Assembly (NCBI GenBank): GCA_946811185.2
Contig: OX328106.1
Location: 43,970,311 to 44,034,310, forward strand
DNA length: 64,000 nt
Origin: Hippopus hippopus
Lineage: Eukaryota; Mollusca; Bivalvia; Cardiida; Cardiidae
Direction of reading: 5' to 3'
Both the position numbers and the translations under genes were made by a program. The notes beneath the pieces were generated by a model. It was not told where the DNA came from, made no database searches, and worked only from the letters and a program-made list of their open reading frames with translations. This document shows positions 1-10,533 of the stretch, one piece after another; position 1 is the first letter of the stretch, and each line of letters begins with the position of its first letter.

Positions 1-333
1 AAACAAAGACCGGACTGCTAAGTATGTAGTCTGATTTTGATCTAGACCGTCCGCATGTGTTTTCAAACTACCAGATAAACATCTTTCTGGGTATCGATGG
101 ATTGTATCTTTACCCTTCTATATATGCCGAGCGCATATATTTGGCGCTGAAAGAGTCAAGCTGTACAAGTGATTTTTGTGTTTGTTTAGCTTTTCTCTTG
201 TAAACCATGATGTTTTGTTGCTGTTTAGGCCAATTTCACAATACTTGTAGTTTGTTTAGGTCACGAAAAACAAGCTGCGCCGGTTTTTATCGGTATTTTC
301 AAGAAAAGGTGCGTACGCAAAATATATCAAAAC

Positions 334-556
334 TGTTCAACACATCTCCGTGATGCATTATACTAAGCAAGTCATCACATAACTATAAAATCAATTTTGA
401 CAACAGACTGAATCATGAGGTGAAATGGTCTTTCTATATGCAGAAAGTTAACAAATAGCAAATAGTTTCGACCCGTGTCAGCCTGCAAAGGCTGACAAGG
501 GTCGATATTTTTTGCTGATGCATTAAACGCCCTTTTCACAGAGCATGGCTCATATC
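334..556. repeat. Palindromic MITE-like repeat, family A
   Basis: A central hairpin (GTCAGCCTGCAAAGGCTGAC) is flanked by conserved arms. These include the phrases ACTAAGCAAGTCATCACATA, AATCATGAGGT, and TGCATTAA...CCCTTTTCACAGAGCATGGCTCATA. The same arrangement recurs at least ten times in this window. No coding capacity is present, so if mobile it would depend on a transposase elsewhere. Confidence 0.75.
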
Positions 557-2298
557 TTAAGTACTAAAAATATTACACTGTAACGAAATGGAGATGTTTG
601 ATTGAAGAGAATCCGATGCTTCATTTTAAAAGCTGTTTTTCCCAGAATTTCCCACAAAACATCACACTGTTAACTAGAGCAGAGTGCGTGTTCTGTAGGG
701 TCTTTTCTTGATCTTTACTCCAGACTATTCGCAAAATCATTTTAGGATGCTTTTGGCATGACATCTTACTATCAAACCTGTACATATCGGAAAAATAGGT
801 TGACACTTGAAATAATAACGTCGTGAAAAGGCAGCTCTAAACTTTGTTACAAACTCACAAAATGTTCGACAATAGAACTATCCCCTTTTGTCACAGTGTT
901 TTTAACAGAAACTATATAGAAATACATCATTAATGTTAATGGTCTCATACTTCTTTCTTTCATCCATCCGACATAATAAATAGCGGCGTGGAATGTAAAT
1001 ATTTAATATAACTGAAATAATGTTTCTCTTCGATAAATAATCGCACAACAGACGCGGGATCGTCTGTCGCCTTTGAAGGTTTGCGGGATCGTCTGTCGCC
1101 TTTGAAGGTTTTACCTTTAAAACTCATTATACTGCGAATGGCGACCTGTGATGTCCTGTTCGAAAAGAGAAGACAAAGAACAGCCCGCTTATCGATGCAG
1201 TATGATGGTAGTGTGCTCTGTTCGCCCCCCCCCCCCCCATGTTATTGGAGAGGTCATCAGACCTCTCCAACAGTGGTGAGTTTAAAAGGCAGACTGCCAC
1301 AGAATTCGCGGTCTAAATCCATTTTTCTTGCGAAATTATTCTGATACACAGTCTGATTCGTCATGGTTTTGTAAATAAAGCGAAATAAAAAAACCGAAAC
1401 AGGAAATAGACGTGGTTTATTTTTATATGACGAATTTCAGAAAAGATTTGTTATATTAATTTGCCATGGCTGCAAATGACCTCTCAAATAATTGTAATTT
1501 TTCATTAAGCAAATAGATCTAAGCAGAAGAAAAAATAAGAAGTATTTCGTTAAAAAAGAGAAAGAAGACCGCTGGACAAGATCATGTGACTTGAAAACAC
1601 GGCAAGAAGGTCAAATGACCGTCATGTAAAGCATATGCGGTTTCTACGCGACGGCTTTTTTACTTGTTTGTTTACGTGTACCAAAATATATTGAAATTAA
1701 AAGCCAATTAACAATTTGAAAACATTGATGCTGACCTCTCCTGGCTTCTTTTGTAAAGAAGCCAACTTGTTTAAGCTGTAGTGTTTTTACATCAGTTGAT
1801 CACGTGATGTTGAACGAACTATTTTGCTGATAATACCAGTCAAGGCAGCAGGATTAACTCTTTTGAAAAGCAAACGCTTGCTTTTGTAACCCTTAGCATG
1901 ACGGCTTTTGACAACAATGTGGAAAAGGAGAAATTGCTGGTTTTCTCAAAGTACTGTCTATTCTTCAAATGATAAATACCATTATTAAAGCCTCATTCAA
2001 TTTGATGCAGATACCAATGGTTTCTATATTGACCCGTTCAAAAATTTTGTTGTCTGGTAAAGGGTTAAACTTGACTGATTTTGCAAGCATTTATGATTTT
2101 AATGACCTTTTGTCTAGCTGACTGAGTGCTGTCACACTATTTACCAAAGGCATGGCCTTTCCTAAAATTTGAAGAAAAGATCTATTCGATTTACCACATT
2201 ATCATTCTACTTAGAATAATTGTTGGACTAGTTTGGTGTTTTAAGGATAGGTTACCCTAATGCGGATTCCTGTAATATCGCCTTTCATCGTCGGAAAA

Positions 2299-2370
2299 CG
2301 TACGGATTCAGCTAAGACTCGGGTAATCCGTAATGGCACGGATTACCCGAGTCTTAGCCGAATCCGTACG
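2299..2370. repeat. Near-perfect inverted repeat (32-bp arms)
   Basis: The arms at 2299-2330 and 2339-2370 are complementary with one visible mismatch and an 8-nt loop. They would form a strong hairpin. No family assignment is possible from sequence alone. Confidence 0.85.
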
Positions 2371-2984
2371 ATAAAAGGTAATGTTACACGAATCCCATTA
2401 TGGTGCCCTATCCTTAACCCCTTTTCAACAATATCTCAGTTATGTAATAGTTACCACTTGGCCCAGGGATTTTCCTGGCCTGACTTTGGAGCCGAATATG
2501 GGCCTAAAAAATCCCCAAAACATGCGCATAGATAAGAAACACAAAAGAAATAATACTATGTCTACTGAAAAGAAGAAGGCTTTTGAAATATTGTGGGATA
2601 GGAGGAAACAGAAAATGTAAGCTACCAGCATTTTCACCTTTTAAGATGGAAAAGACTAAAATGCTATTGCAGATCAGGTAAAGAGTAGGAAGGCAATTGA
2701 TTTAAGATTAAGTTGAATGTCGATAAATTTCCATTCTGTATATATACTCAGTTCCATAAATAAGTGTGCACTTAATTTTCTTTTATTTCTCGTCGCATGT
2801 TTTACTGAAGACCAACAAATTTGGTATCATACTTTAGTTCCGAGTCTGTAGAAAATGCCAGGCTAATCAGATTTTGACTAACAGAAAGCTTAAGTTAGGT
2901 TTTTGCAGTTTAAATGAAAGTGGTACTGAAATCAAAGTTGCAAAAGTACTCAGACTAAGGTAACATTAAAGTTAGGTTTTGGCC

Positions 2985-2990
2985 ACCGCT
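2985..2990. repeat. Target site duplication of element 1, left
   Basis: ACCGCT lies immediately outside the AGTAGATAGG terminus and is repeated exactly at 20573-20578. A 6-bp duplication is the hallmark of Polinton integrase insertion. Confidence 0.95.
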
Positions 2991-3490
2991 AGTAGATAGG
3001 TAAATGGGCATTTCAAGCCCATTTTGACATTTTTTCGATTAGGACATTTTTTGATGGAGCTTTTTGAGCAGCGTAATTACAACTTTTCCCTTATTTTAAG
3101 AGGGGGAAGTTTGACCAGTTAACACCATTTTCAATAATTCCTTGATGGAGGGATTGAAGCAGTGAATTATTGAATGGGTGAAGGATTTACCCGTTTTATT
3201 GAAGGAGGGAGTGAAGCAGTGAATTATTGTATGGGTGATTGGGTGATGTGTTAACCACATATATAGGTTTAATGACATATAATATATAAATGGTTGGTAT
3301 ATATTATATGTGTAACCAAGGTAGATAAGAGGGTGATTAGGTAAATTCAAAATTACTGTCTACACATGAGGCATGTAAGTAATTCACCTATTTTATCACA
3401 TTCATCACATATACATGCATGCCCACAACCAAATGCTATATTAGGTTTATTAACGGTACATATACAACATTCATCCTCTAAAAAAATTTT
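2991..3490. repeat. Left terminal inverted repeat of element 1
   Basis: This is the inverse complement of the right end. The non-coding part is 2991-3352, and homology continues into the 3' end of the RING gene. It contains a duplicated subunit of about 45 bp, seen as GAAGCAGTGAATTATTG at about 3157 and again at about 3212. Small indels separate the two arms. Confidence 0.9.
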
Positions 3491-4324
3491 TTGTTTTTTA
3501 TTTTGTTGTATAGGTTTTAAAAAATCTATACTATAATAATTTCTATCTCTTATGACCAAAATAGAACTATCAAAGTCACTTCTATTAATAAAAGTTATAT
3601 TACCAAATGGATTAGTAATTTTAACAAGTGTAGCGTCATTTCTATTAGTTCTAACATAACCAGATAGTGTTACATTTTTTGTTAATTCATCTATTTTTTT
3701 TAATGCTTCATTTACATCAGGGTCTCCATATAAATTATCAAATTCACCACTAAATTCTATACAAGGTGATAAAACCCAAAAATGTTGGTTGTATAAATTA
3801 AATGGACTAAATCCATTATTCATAAATCCTCCATCATAACAAAATAAATAATTTATTTCACTATAATAAGATAATAAATATCTTTCATTTTCTGGTCTAA
3901 TATTAAACCAGTAAGAACCAACTCTTTTCCTTTCTTCAGTTTTATTATCATAAAGACCAACCCACATAGATAAATCATGTGTACCATATTGTGCCATTTC
4001 TTTACTAAAACAATAATATATAACAGCTGCTGCTTTTTTTAAAGCAGTATCATAATTATTATGATGAATATTTGGAAAATATACTTTTCTTCCTTGACCT
4101 GGAATTTTATAAATAGGTATTTCATTATATTTATTTTTAATATGTTTTTTTAATTTTTTTAATTCTTTAGGAGTAAATCTTTTTAACACATTCATTTTAC
4201 ATTCTTTTTTAAAATTAAATCCAATTAAAGGTTTAAATTTACCTATTTTATATAATTTATGTATAAATATATTACGTTCTAATTTATCTATAATTTTAGA
4301 AGTAAATCTATTTAGCACACTCAT
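3353..4324 (-). CDS. RING-finger protein, left copy
   Basis: This 323-residue protein has a C-terminal C3HC4 RING of the kind seen at the end of IAP and related E3 ligases. The spaced ligands CCICTVNKPN, CGHACICDEC and CLMC occupy the last 40 or so residues. A RING suggests ubiquitin ligase activity, perhaps against host defence proteins; that role is inferred. The usual CPMC at the last zinc pair is CLMC here, and the chain stops right after RQ, several residues earlier than its paralogue at 19402. The N-terminus repeats a short block (MSVLNRFTSK and MNVLKRFTPK). The start ATG lies directly below an AT-rich upstream module shared with two other genes. No BIR domain is visible. Confidence 0.85.
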   Translation of the reverse strand: MSVLNRFTSKIIDKLERNIFIHKLYKIGKFKPLIGFNFKKECKMNVLKRFTPKELKKLKKHIKNKYNEIPIYKIPGQGRKVYFPNIHHNNYDTALKKAAAVIYYCFSKEMAQYGTHDLSMWVGLYDNKTEERKRVGSYWFNIRPENERYLLSYYSEINYLFCYDGGFMNNGFSPFNLYNQHFWVLSPCIEFSGEFDNLYGDPDVNEALKKIDELTKNVTLSGYVRTNRNDATLVKITNPFGNITFINRSDFDSSILVIRDRNYYSIDFLKPIQQNKKQKIFLEDECCICTVNKPNIAFGCGHACICDECDKIGELLTCLMCRQ

Positions 4325-4390
4325 CTTATAATATTTATGTAATAAAAAATTTTATAAAATCAAAAAATTTTATCCATTTCCAAAATATAA
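4325..4390 (-). promoter_or_regulatory. Shared upstream module, copy 1
   Basis: On the minus strand this reads GGAAATGGATAAAATTTTTT, then an AT-rich stretch, then TTACATAAATATTATAAG just before ATGAGTGTG. Nearly the same sequence precedes the gene at 19402, and its 3' half precedes the gene at 8285. It is a probable promoter and 5' leader. Confidence 0.65.
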
Positions 4391-4409
4391 TTTAATCTAT
4401 AAAATTAAA

Positions 4410-5717
4410 TTATATTTTATGATGCCCCCATGCTAAAGTATCAATATTATCCTCTAAAACAAATCTCTTATCATCACTTGAACCTAATGCTTTTTTATTT
4501 AACTCCTCTGTATACATATTATGTTCCTTACTTCTTAAAACAACCATCTTTCTATATTGGTCATTTTTTGTAAGCAAACATTCTTTATAATCATCAAAAT
4601 ATAATTCTTTTTTAACAACCACTCTTTTAACCCCTTTACATCTTTTATCTTCCTTACCATCTAAGGTTTTATAAGCGTATTGTTTTGCACCTAAACCAAC
4701 AAACCCAGTCATAATTTTACCACCTAACTCATCTTTAAACTTACCAACTACACCAGCATTACAAGTATTTTTTAAGAAATGATTTTCAGAGTAATTGCTT
4801 GTATCAAACATATCTGATACATCATTTAACATATCATTATATAAATCCTCAGTTTCTACTTCAAGAATAAAACTATCTGTATCAGTATAACACATTCTAA
4901 CCTTTTCACCATATTTAGCTTTAAAGTAATTATAATAAGTTCTTTGCATATGTGTTTTACTAATATCTAAAATGCTTAATCCTGAGTAAACAGGTTTATC
5001 ATATTTTATTTCTGTTTTTTTCATATGTACCGCTACCAAGTTTTCATGAAACCTTGTTTGATGGGTATAATTTGGTTTTGCTACTAACTTTCCTAAACGT
5101 TCTACATTATTAACTAATTCAATGGTTCTCCTTTTCCTTACATTTTCCATGGTTTTACCAAAAACTGAATTATTCATTAATTTAAAAAAATCTTTTTCGA
5201 AATTATTTTTTGCTGCTTTTCTTAATTTAATATTTGTATCGATATATGATTTTAACCATTTACTTTCCTTAAACTTGATACCTCGATGTATTTTGGTAAT
5301 CTTTAAACCTAATTCAATGCATGTTTTTAAAGCTTCATGATGGATAATGTAATTCTTTTTATTATTTAAATTTGGTATAAGTTTTTCTACTTTTTCTATT
5401 TTTAAACATTCAGGTGTTAAAGGAAAGTCACTATGTGAATCATGTAACTCCTTTGGATATTCTAAATCTACTTCTAATATACATGGGATTTTTTGCCAAT
5501 TTTTTAATTCTTTATCTGTCATCCATTTAAAACCATGAGTAGGAAGTGGTTGGCTCATAGCCCAAGCATAAAGGCTATTTGCATCTATATATAATAAATA
5601 TTTTGAAGGTTTACCAGAATCATATAAATCACCCATATACTTATTATTTGCTTCACCCAATCTTTTACTACACATGCTAACCCCTCCTCTGATACCCTCT
5701 TCAACCATTAAAAGCAT
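4410..5717 (-). CDS. Protein-primed DNA polymerase B, C-terminal (polymerase) part
   Basis: This carries the palm and fingers of a viral/organellar type B DNA polymerase. Motif A is DANSLYAWAM, motif B KLMNNSVFGKT and motif C YTDTDSF, in the right order. It is in the same reading frame as 5799-8174 and separated from it by a single TGA and 27 sense codons. The ATG at 5717 is therefore probably not the natural start but the first methionine after a nonsense mutation. Proteins of this family replicate linear DNA with a protein covalently bound to the 5' ends. Catalytic aspartates of motifs A and C are present. The C-terminus lies about 85 bp from the RING gene start. Confidence 0.93.
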   Translation of the reverse strand: MLLMVEEGIRGGVSMCSKRLGEANNKYMGDLYDSGKPSKYLLYIDANSLYAWAMSQPLPTHGFKWMTDKELKNWQKIPCILEVDLEYPKELHDSHSDFPLTPECLKIEKVEKLIPNLNNKKNYIIHHEALKTCIELGLKITKIHRGIKFKESKWLKSYIDTNIKLRKAAKNNFEKDFFKLMNNSVFGKTMENVRKRRTIELVNNVERLGKLVAKPNYTHQTRFHENLVAVHMKKTEIKYDKPVYSGLSILDISKTHMQRTYYNYFKAKYGEKVRMCYTDTDSFILEVETEDLYNDMLNDVSDMFDTSNYSENHFLKNTCNAGVVGKFKDELGGKIMTGFVGLGAKQYAYKTLDGKEDKRCKGVKRVVVKKELYFDDYKECLLTKNDQYRKMVVLRSKEHNMYTEELNKKALGSSDDKRFVLEDNIDTLAWGHHKI

Positions 5718-5798
5718 ATCAACATCAGATAAAAGTTCAAGATTTATTTCAGTAATTTTTAATGCTGCATCCCAAGCTAAACCTGGAGAGGTAAGATA

Positions 5799-5801
5799 TC
5801 A
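5799..5801 (-). other. In-frame TGA interrupting the polymerase
   Basis: The only stop in an otherwise continuous 1,255-codon frame (4410-8174) is this TGA, between the exonuclease and the palm. A single base substitution (for example TGG to TGA) would explain it. No frameshift is needed. Confidence 0.9.
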
Positions 5802-8174
5802 ACTAGGGTCTAAATTATAATTTTTACGACAAACATCTCTAAAGTTTTCAAAGATATCTGCTAAAAGTAATACATCTATTTTATTGTAAAGTTCTAAATA
5901 ATCTTTAAATGTTTTCATATTAAAAGCTTTCCAAACCTTTTGAGCATGAGCATAATCTTCATCACTAATTCCTTCTTTATTTAGACTAGAGTAAAATGCT
6001 TTTTTAGGTGGTAATTCTTTATCTTTTAGTTTATCAAAGGAATCTAAATACTCATAAGGAAAAACTCCTTTTCTTCTAACCAATGGTAGTTGATTAGCAT
6101 TAAAATATCTCGATAAAATTTTTAATTGGTTTTCTTCTAAATTACTTGAAAGTTTATCCAAACTAGAACTCATAAATTTAAAACTATCAACAAACCTTAT
6201 TTTATGATATATAGGTTTAACTTTTTCTTTTTTAGTATAGCTCCCAACACAAATATTTTTACTAAAAGTAATATATTTTTCTTCAGTATTTGCGATACAA
6301 TCAATCTCTCCTTCAGTTTGACCTAAATATTTAATAAAAAGATGGGAGTCATATCCACTAAGATTATGTAGGTATATTGGAGTAAATTTGGGTATTTTAG
6401 CATTTATATTACATTTACTATGTGCGGCACCTCTATATTTACCTGTGAAATGACAATGGTCTCTTACTTTATAATTTTTATCATCAGGTTTTTCATCACT
6501 AATTTCTTCATCACTAATTTCTTCATCATTAAATTCTTCATAATTAAATAATTCATTATTCATGAATTCATTATTCATGAATTCATCATCATTAAATACT
6601 CCATCATTAAATACTTCATTATAAACAAATTCTTCATCACTAATTTTAAATTCTTTATTACAAATCCAACAATGTGTTTCTTTCTGGTATTTTGCTTCCT
6701 CTGATTTTGTTATTTTAATAGGTTTTGGATTTTGGTAATATTTTTGATGAATTTTTCGTATATCATTTTCTAAATAATCTATAAATTTTTCATCAGCTTT
6801 TTCTCCAACATAACTTCTTATTATAGGTGGCATAACATTATCATCAAAACATTTTATAATATAGTAAAAACTACAAGGTATATGTTGTTGGTATTTTATA
6901 GTATAACTTTCTTTTTTAGATTCTGGTTGAGATGGGTTTAAGGGTTTTAAAACACTTTCGAAATCAGCATATACAACAAAAGGAACCTCAATTTTTTTAT
7001 CATAATTTTTAAAAGATAACCAAGTATTTGGGTTTGGCATATTTACATAAACAGCTTCATTATTATTACAATATCTTTTATGTTTTTCTAAACGTTCTTT
7101 ACTACCAAAATGATTCAAACAACGTTCACAAAATTCCATATTTTTAGAATTATGACTATTAGTTACTTGACTTCTTATTAATCTATTTAAGTTTTTTATA
7201 AAAGCATAATGTGTGTTTTCACCATCTTTAATATAAAGAAGGTTAACATGGTTATCTTTTTTCTCATCGGTACATCTTAAAGGGAAAAATTTTTTGTTTT
7301 CATTATAACCATATACATTTACACTAATTTCAGGATTTCGCTTTTCAAACTTTTTAATATCATTAAATGAAACAGGGTAAACAATTCCATCCATATTTAA
7401 ACTACTTTCCTTTTCTTTCAAAGCTTTATCAACTCTTTCTGGGTGAGATTCTTTTGGATTAAGCGCTCTTAAAACACACCATAAAAAACATTTATTATCT
7501 TTATTTTTCATATTAATAACTGCTGTTTTGTTAGCAATCCATTTTGGTAAGGATAACCAACCATTAGCTCTTATTGGGTTAAAGGTGGCTGTGTGTAATT
7601 CTAATTGTACAATTTCTTTTAATGCCCATCCGCTACCCCTACTTTGAAAAGTAGCTATTTTTTCTAAAACTTCATCTATTATATCATTTAATAATTCCTC
7701 TATTCCTTCCTCATTTAAGTTTAAGAAATGACTACTATGAAAAGCAAATTCAACCACTGAATCAGGGTTCGTAGTTAAGTAAAATTTAATTCTAAATACA
7801 AATTTTATTTTTCTTCCTAAATTATTTTTAAAAGTATCTATTAAACGCATCCAACTATCCACAAAAAATCTATGTGGTGAATAACCTTCAATACCATCTA
7901 TAGTAAATGTTCTACTAAATTCTCTAAATGTTGATTCCCCCTCTCTAACTTCAAATGGTTGTCTTTGCGGCCTTGGTGGGTAATTTTCTCTAACATTTTG
8001 AACAATTTCATCAAAAACTCGTGGTAATTGTTCTTCTTCAACATTACCAGTTAACCAATTAGTGAAATTATTAATTCTTCGTTGGATTGATTGAGGTATA
8101 ACATTAGTTATAGCTCTTCCAACGTTTGATGCAGCTCTTTGAGCAATATTAGAAATTCTATTAAGCCAAGACAT
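5799..8174 (-). CDS. Protein-primed DNA polymerase B, N-terminal (exonuclease) part
   Basis: This 791-residue ORF holds the N-terminal region and the 3'-5' exonuclease of the polymerase. It has ExoI YADFESVL near residue 400, ExoII NLSGYDSHLF near 605 and ExoIII YNKIDVLLLAD near 763. A basic, amphipathic N-terminus (MSWLNRISNIAQRAASNVGR) precedes a conserved Polinton N-domain. A zinc finger (CERCLNHFGS...HKRYC) and a second Cys/His cluster (CWICNKEF...CHFTGKYRGAAHSKC) follow. An acidic low-complexity insert of tandem Asn/Asp/Glu/Phe units, encoded at about 6480-6640, sits inside the second cluster. The ORF stops at TGA just before the palm domain. Confidence 0.93.
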   Translation of the reverse strand: MSWLNRISNIAQRAASNVGRAITNVIPQSIQRRINNFTNWLTGNVEEEQLPRVFDEIVQNVRENYPPRPQRQPFEVREGESTFREFSRTFTIDGIEGYSPHRFFVDSWMRLIDTFKNNLGRKIKFVFRIKFYLTTNPDSVVEFAFHSSHFLNLNEEGIEELLNDIIDEVLEKIATFQSRGSGWALKEIVQLELHTATFNPIRANGWLSLPKWIANKTAVINMKNKDNKCFLWCVLRALNPKESHPERVDKALKEKESSLNMDGIVYPVSFNDIKKFEKRNPEISVNVYGYNENKKFFPLRCTDEKKDNHVNLLYIKDGENTHYAFIKNLNRLIRSQVTNSHNSKNMEFCERCLNHFGSKERLEKHKRYCNNNEAVYVNMPNPNTWLSFKNYDKKIEVPFVVYADFESVLKPLNPSQPESKKESYTIKYQQHIPCSFYYIIKCFDDNVMPPIIRSYVGEKADEKFIDYLENDIRKIHQKYYQNPKPIKITKSEEAKYQKETHCWICNKEFKISDEEFVYNEVFNDGVFNDDEFMNNEFMNNELFNYEEFNDEEISDEEISDEKPDDKNYKVRDHCHFTGKYRGAAHSKCNINAKIPKFTPIYLHNLSGYDSHLFIKYLGQTEGEIDCIANTEEKYITFSKNICVGSYTKKEKVKPIYHKIRFVDSFKFMSSSLDKLSSNLEENQLKILSRYFNANQLPLVRRKGVFPYEYLDSFDKLKDKELPPKKAFYSSLNKEGISDEDYAHAQKVWKAFNMKTFKDYLELYNKIDVLLLADIFENFRDVCRKNYNLDPS

Positions 8175-8219
8175 CTTTATTTATACAACATTATATTACT
8201 ATATTAAAATCATTTTTTT

Positions 8220-8284
8220 TTTAAAAAAAATATAATAAAAAATTTTTGAATTTATAAAATTTTTTATTACATAATTATTGTAAG
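8220..8284 (+). promoter_or_regulatory. Shared upstream module, copy 2
   Basis: AT-rich sequence ending TTTTTTATTACATAATTATTG then TAAG before ATGAGC. It matches the 3' half of the modules upstream of the two RING genes. The stretch 8175-8284 is a divergent promoter region between polymerase and the gene at 8285. Confidence 0.6.
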
Positions 8285-8920
8285 ATGAGCAGGTTAAACG
8301 GTGAAGTTAAAAATATTAAACTTACAACTCCAGTTAAATCGAATGATGGGAAAATATTATTTACTAATTTTATTTGTAACAATAAGAGAGGAATTTTCTA
8401 TTTACTTTCATCTTCAACTCCTGAAAATATGACAACTCTTAATACTTATATTAATACTGATAGTGGAGATTATACTTCTTTTGTAAATATAGTATATAAT
8501 GAAGAATTTAGCAATTTTCTAAAGAGGTGTATCAATGATATCAGTGATAATGATAGTAAACGAATTATAAAAGATAATTTTGATGTTAATGCTATATTTG
8601 CTAATTATGAAGAAAATGGATTTATTAAAATGAAAGTAGAAAATAAAAGATTTGATAATAATTTCTTTCTTGAGAAAGGAAGAAATAATAAATATGTAGG
8701 GGTTAGCCATAATAAATTTTTCGAATATTCAATAACTGAAGGAAAATATGCTATAGAAGTTAGTGGACTTTGGTTAAGGAGTAATGATAATAAAAGTGGA
8801 TTTACAATGAGATTGGGAGGTGTTAAAGTAGAAGGTTGTGAAGAATTGAAAAAGAAAAGAGAAGAAAACCTAATGGAAGAAAGAAATAGTTCTTTTAATC
8901 AATTACTATTTAGTCAATAA
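8285..8920 (+). CDS. Unknown early-type protein
   Basis: This 211-residue protein belongs to no family I recognise. Its first residues (MSRLN) resemble the MSVLN start of the RING proteins, and it shares their upstream module, so it may be co-regulated with them. It is predicted mainly soluble, with beta-rich segments (LWLRSNDNKSGFTMRLGGVK) and a charged helical C-terminus. A single-strand DNA-binding role would fit its position next to the polymerase, but that is speculation. Confidence 0.75.
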   Translation: MSRLNGEVKNIKLTTPVKSNDGKILFTNFICNNKRGIFYLLSSSTPENMTTLNTYINTDSGDYTSFVNIVYNEEFSNFLKRCINDISDNDSKRIIKDNFDVNAIFANYEENGFIKMKVENKRFDNNFFLEKGRNNKYVGVSHNKFFEYSITEGKYAIEVSGLWLRSNDNKSGFTMRLGGVKVEGCEELKKKREENLMEERNSSFNQLLFSQ

Positions 8921-8970
8921 AAAATGAAATGAAATTATATATATATTAATTCCATTAATATATATATAAA

Positions 8971-9186
8971 ATGAATGATAAAATAGAATTTATGAAAAGA
9001 TATACTAGACTTGAATTAGTAAAATTATGTGAAACCAAGGTACCTAGAATATATGGTGAAAGAGGTGTAAAAAATATACTTAAATATGAGATAGTTGAAA
9101 GACTTGTTCGTAGGGGTATCAAACCAGATTTAAATAAAAAAACAATAAGAAAATGGCAATGGCAACTTTGGAAAATTAATAGATAA
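8971..9186 (+). CDS. Small basic protein, possible SAP-like helix pair
   Basis: This 71-residue lysine/arginine-rich protein has a helix-turn-helix-like layout (YTRLELVKLCETKVP, then LKYEIVERLVRRG). The layout loosely recalls the SAP DNA-binding motif. It starts at an ATG 50 bp after the previous stop and ends 9 bp before the convergent capsid gene. Family assignment is uncertain; DNA binding is plausible from charge. Confidence 0.6.
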   Translation: MNDKIEFMKRYTRLELVKLCETKVPRIYGERGVKNILKYEIVERLVRRGIKPDLNKKTIRKWQWQLWKINR

Positions 9187-9194
9187 TTAAAATC

Positions 9195-10481
9195 TTAATA
9201 CACTACACTCATTTTATTTCCATCAGACTGGAAGTTAATTAACCTATCACTAATAATGACAGCATATGCCTCTGTGTTCGCAAGCACATTTTCAGTAAAA
9301 TGTGTTTTAATTTGGATATCAGTGACAGAGTATTTTAATCTCTCACTCTGTTTGGAAACATCAAACAAAAACAAAGGATAAAGGGTTTTATAATCTGAGG
9401 GAGTAATGTTAGGGTTTGACACCATTTCATTCATGTTATAAAACTTAGACCTAAATAGAGAAGCGTCACCATACACTCTACTAAATTGGTTTGCGGTAAA
9501 ACTGAGATTATAATCAACAGCGGGATATCTAGTAGAATTTAACGTAACATAAATGTTTTTAACGTTTCTATGGTCAAATATGGCTGGATTTTGTTGTTGG
9601 TCACCGCTTTTACTAGTCTGAAAGCCAACAATGATAAAACGTGGCACTTCAGGTGATGATTTGACAGCAAGTCTCCAGGTAAATGATGTTGACTCGGGAA
9701 CCGCAATAGAGTCGCACTGCCTCATTCTATATCCAACCGGTATTTTTTCTTTTTTCTCGATAATTTTATAAAGTTGCATTTTCTCTTCATCTGCGGGTAA
9801 CACATGAGGTATAAACCAAGATACTCTAAGTAAATTAATTCTACCATCAGCAGGAGCAACACCATCTCGAAAGACCGCATCATTATCATTATTTCTCGTT
9901 AATGTGAGAGTTTGCTTCATTCCATACAATATCTTATCATAATCATCACAAAAACCAAATATATGTTTTAATGGAACTCTGAAGCTAAAGGTACCTCTTG
10001 GAAGAGGGTCATTAATAATATAATTTCTTCTTACAATAAAACCAGTGTTTCCGGCACCCGCGTTAGCTGCTGTATCTTTATACCACAATTGATTTAACCC
10101 TTGTGATTTAGAGAAATCATCCGGATATTTTAACAAACCAAGCATTGTAGTAGCCTGACCAGGATTCAATACAGATTCAATCTCCATACCCGAAAGTTGA
10201 TACTTAATATTTTTAAAAAGATACATGAGACCATTGTTTGTTAAAGAAATATTAGTGTTAGCATCATAAACTGCTCCAGTATCACTTCTTACTAATTCGC
10301 CTACAATAAGTAAATAACTTTCACTAGGATGAGTAAAAATATCTTGAGTCTCAATGTTAATCCTAATGTCTGCTCCTGAGCTGTTGAGATTGGTACCAGT
10401 GATTGGTTCATACTCATGGTGTTCATACTCAACAATACTATCATCTTTTAAAATTGGTTCGGTGATTTTTAAAATGTCCAT
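9195..10481 (-). CDS. MCP: Double jelly-roll major capsid protein
   Basis: This 428-residue protein has the size, position and sequence character of Polinton/adintovirus hexon-like capsid proteins. Early segments such as FTHPSESYLLIVGELVR, LMYLFKNIKYQLSGMEIE and PLKHIFGFCDDYDKILYGMK are typical of the first jelly roll. A second beta-rich half runs to the C-terminus. It would trimerise to form the icosahedral shell. It is the last gene of the leftward structural block, and its codon use is richer in G+C than that of the AT-rich accessory genes at the ends. Assignment rests on recognised family features, not on an alignment. Confidence 0.88.
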   Translation of the reverse strand: MDILKITEPILKDDSIVEYEHHEYEPITGTNLNSSGADIRINIETQDIFTHPSESYLLIVGELVRSDTGAVYDANTNISLTNNGLMYLFKNIKYQLSGMEIESVLNPGQATTMLGLLKYPDDFSKSQGLNQLWYKDTAANAGAGNTGFIVRRNYIINDPLPRGTFSFRVPLKHIFGFCDDYDKILYGMKQTLTLTRNNDNDAVFRDGVAPADGRINLLRVSWFIPHVLPADEEKMQLYKIIEKKEKIPVGYRMRQCDSIAVPESTSFTWRLAVKSSPEVPRFIIVGFQTSKSGDQQQNPAIFDHRNVKNIYVTLNSTRYPAVDYNLSFTANQFSRVYGDASLFRSKFYNMNEMVSNPNITPSDYKTLYPLFLFDVSKQSERLKYSVTDIQIKTHFTENVLANTEAYAVIISDRLINFQSDGNKMSVVY

Positions 10482-10533
10482 TTTATAATAACAATTATAA
10501 TTTTAAATGAGATAAAAATTATAATTGTGTTAC

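Larger units (their letters stand above)
1..2984. other. Host intergenic flank left of element 1
   Basis: No convincing coding sequence is present. The open frames are short, and some start only at TTG. Visible structures are a palindromic repeat copy at 334-556, a roughly 28-bp direct duplication at 1055-1110 and a long hairpin at 2299-2370. Scattered fragments near 1905-2085 resemble the hairpin family seen again at 21105 and 56850, and a C-run lies near 1226. The first 60 bases resemble the edge of another hairpin family found complete at 63676-63750. Confidence 0.7.
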
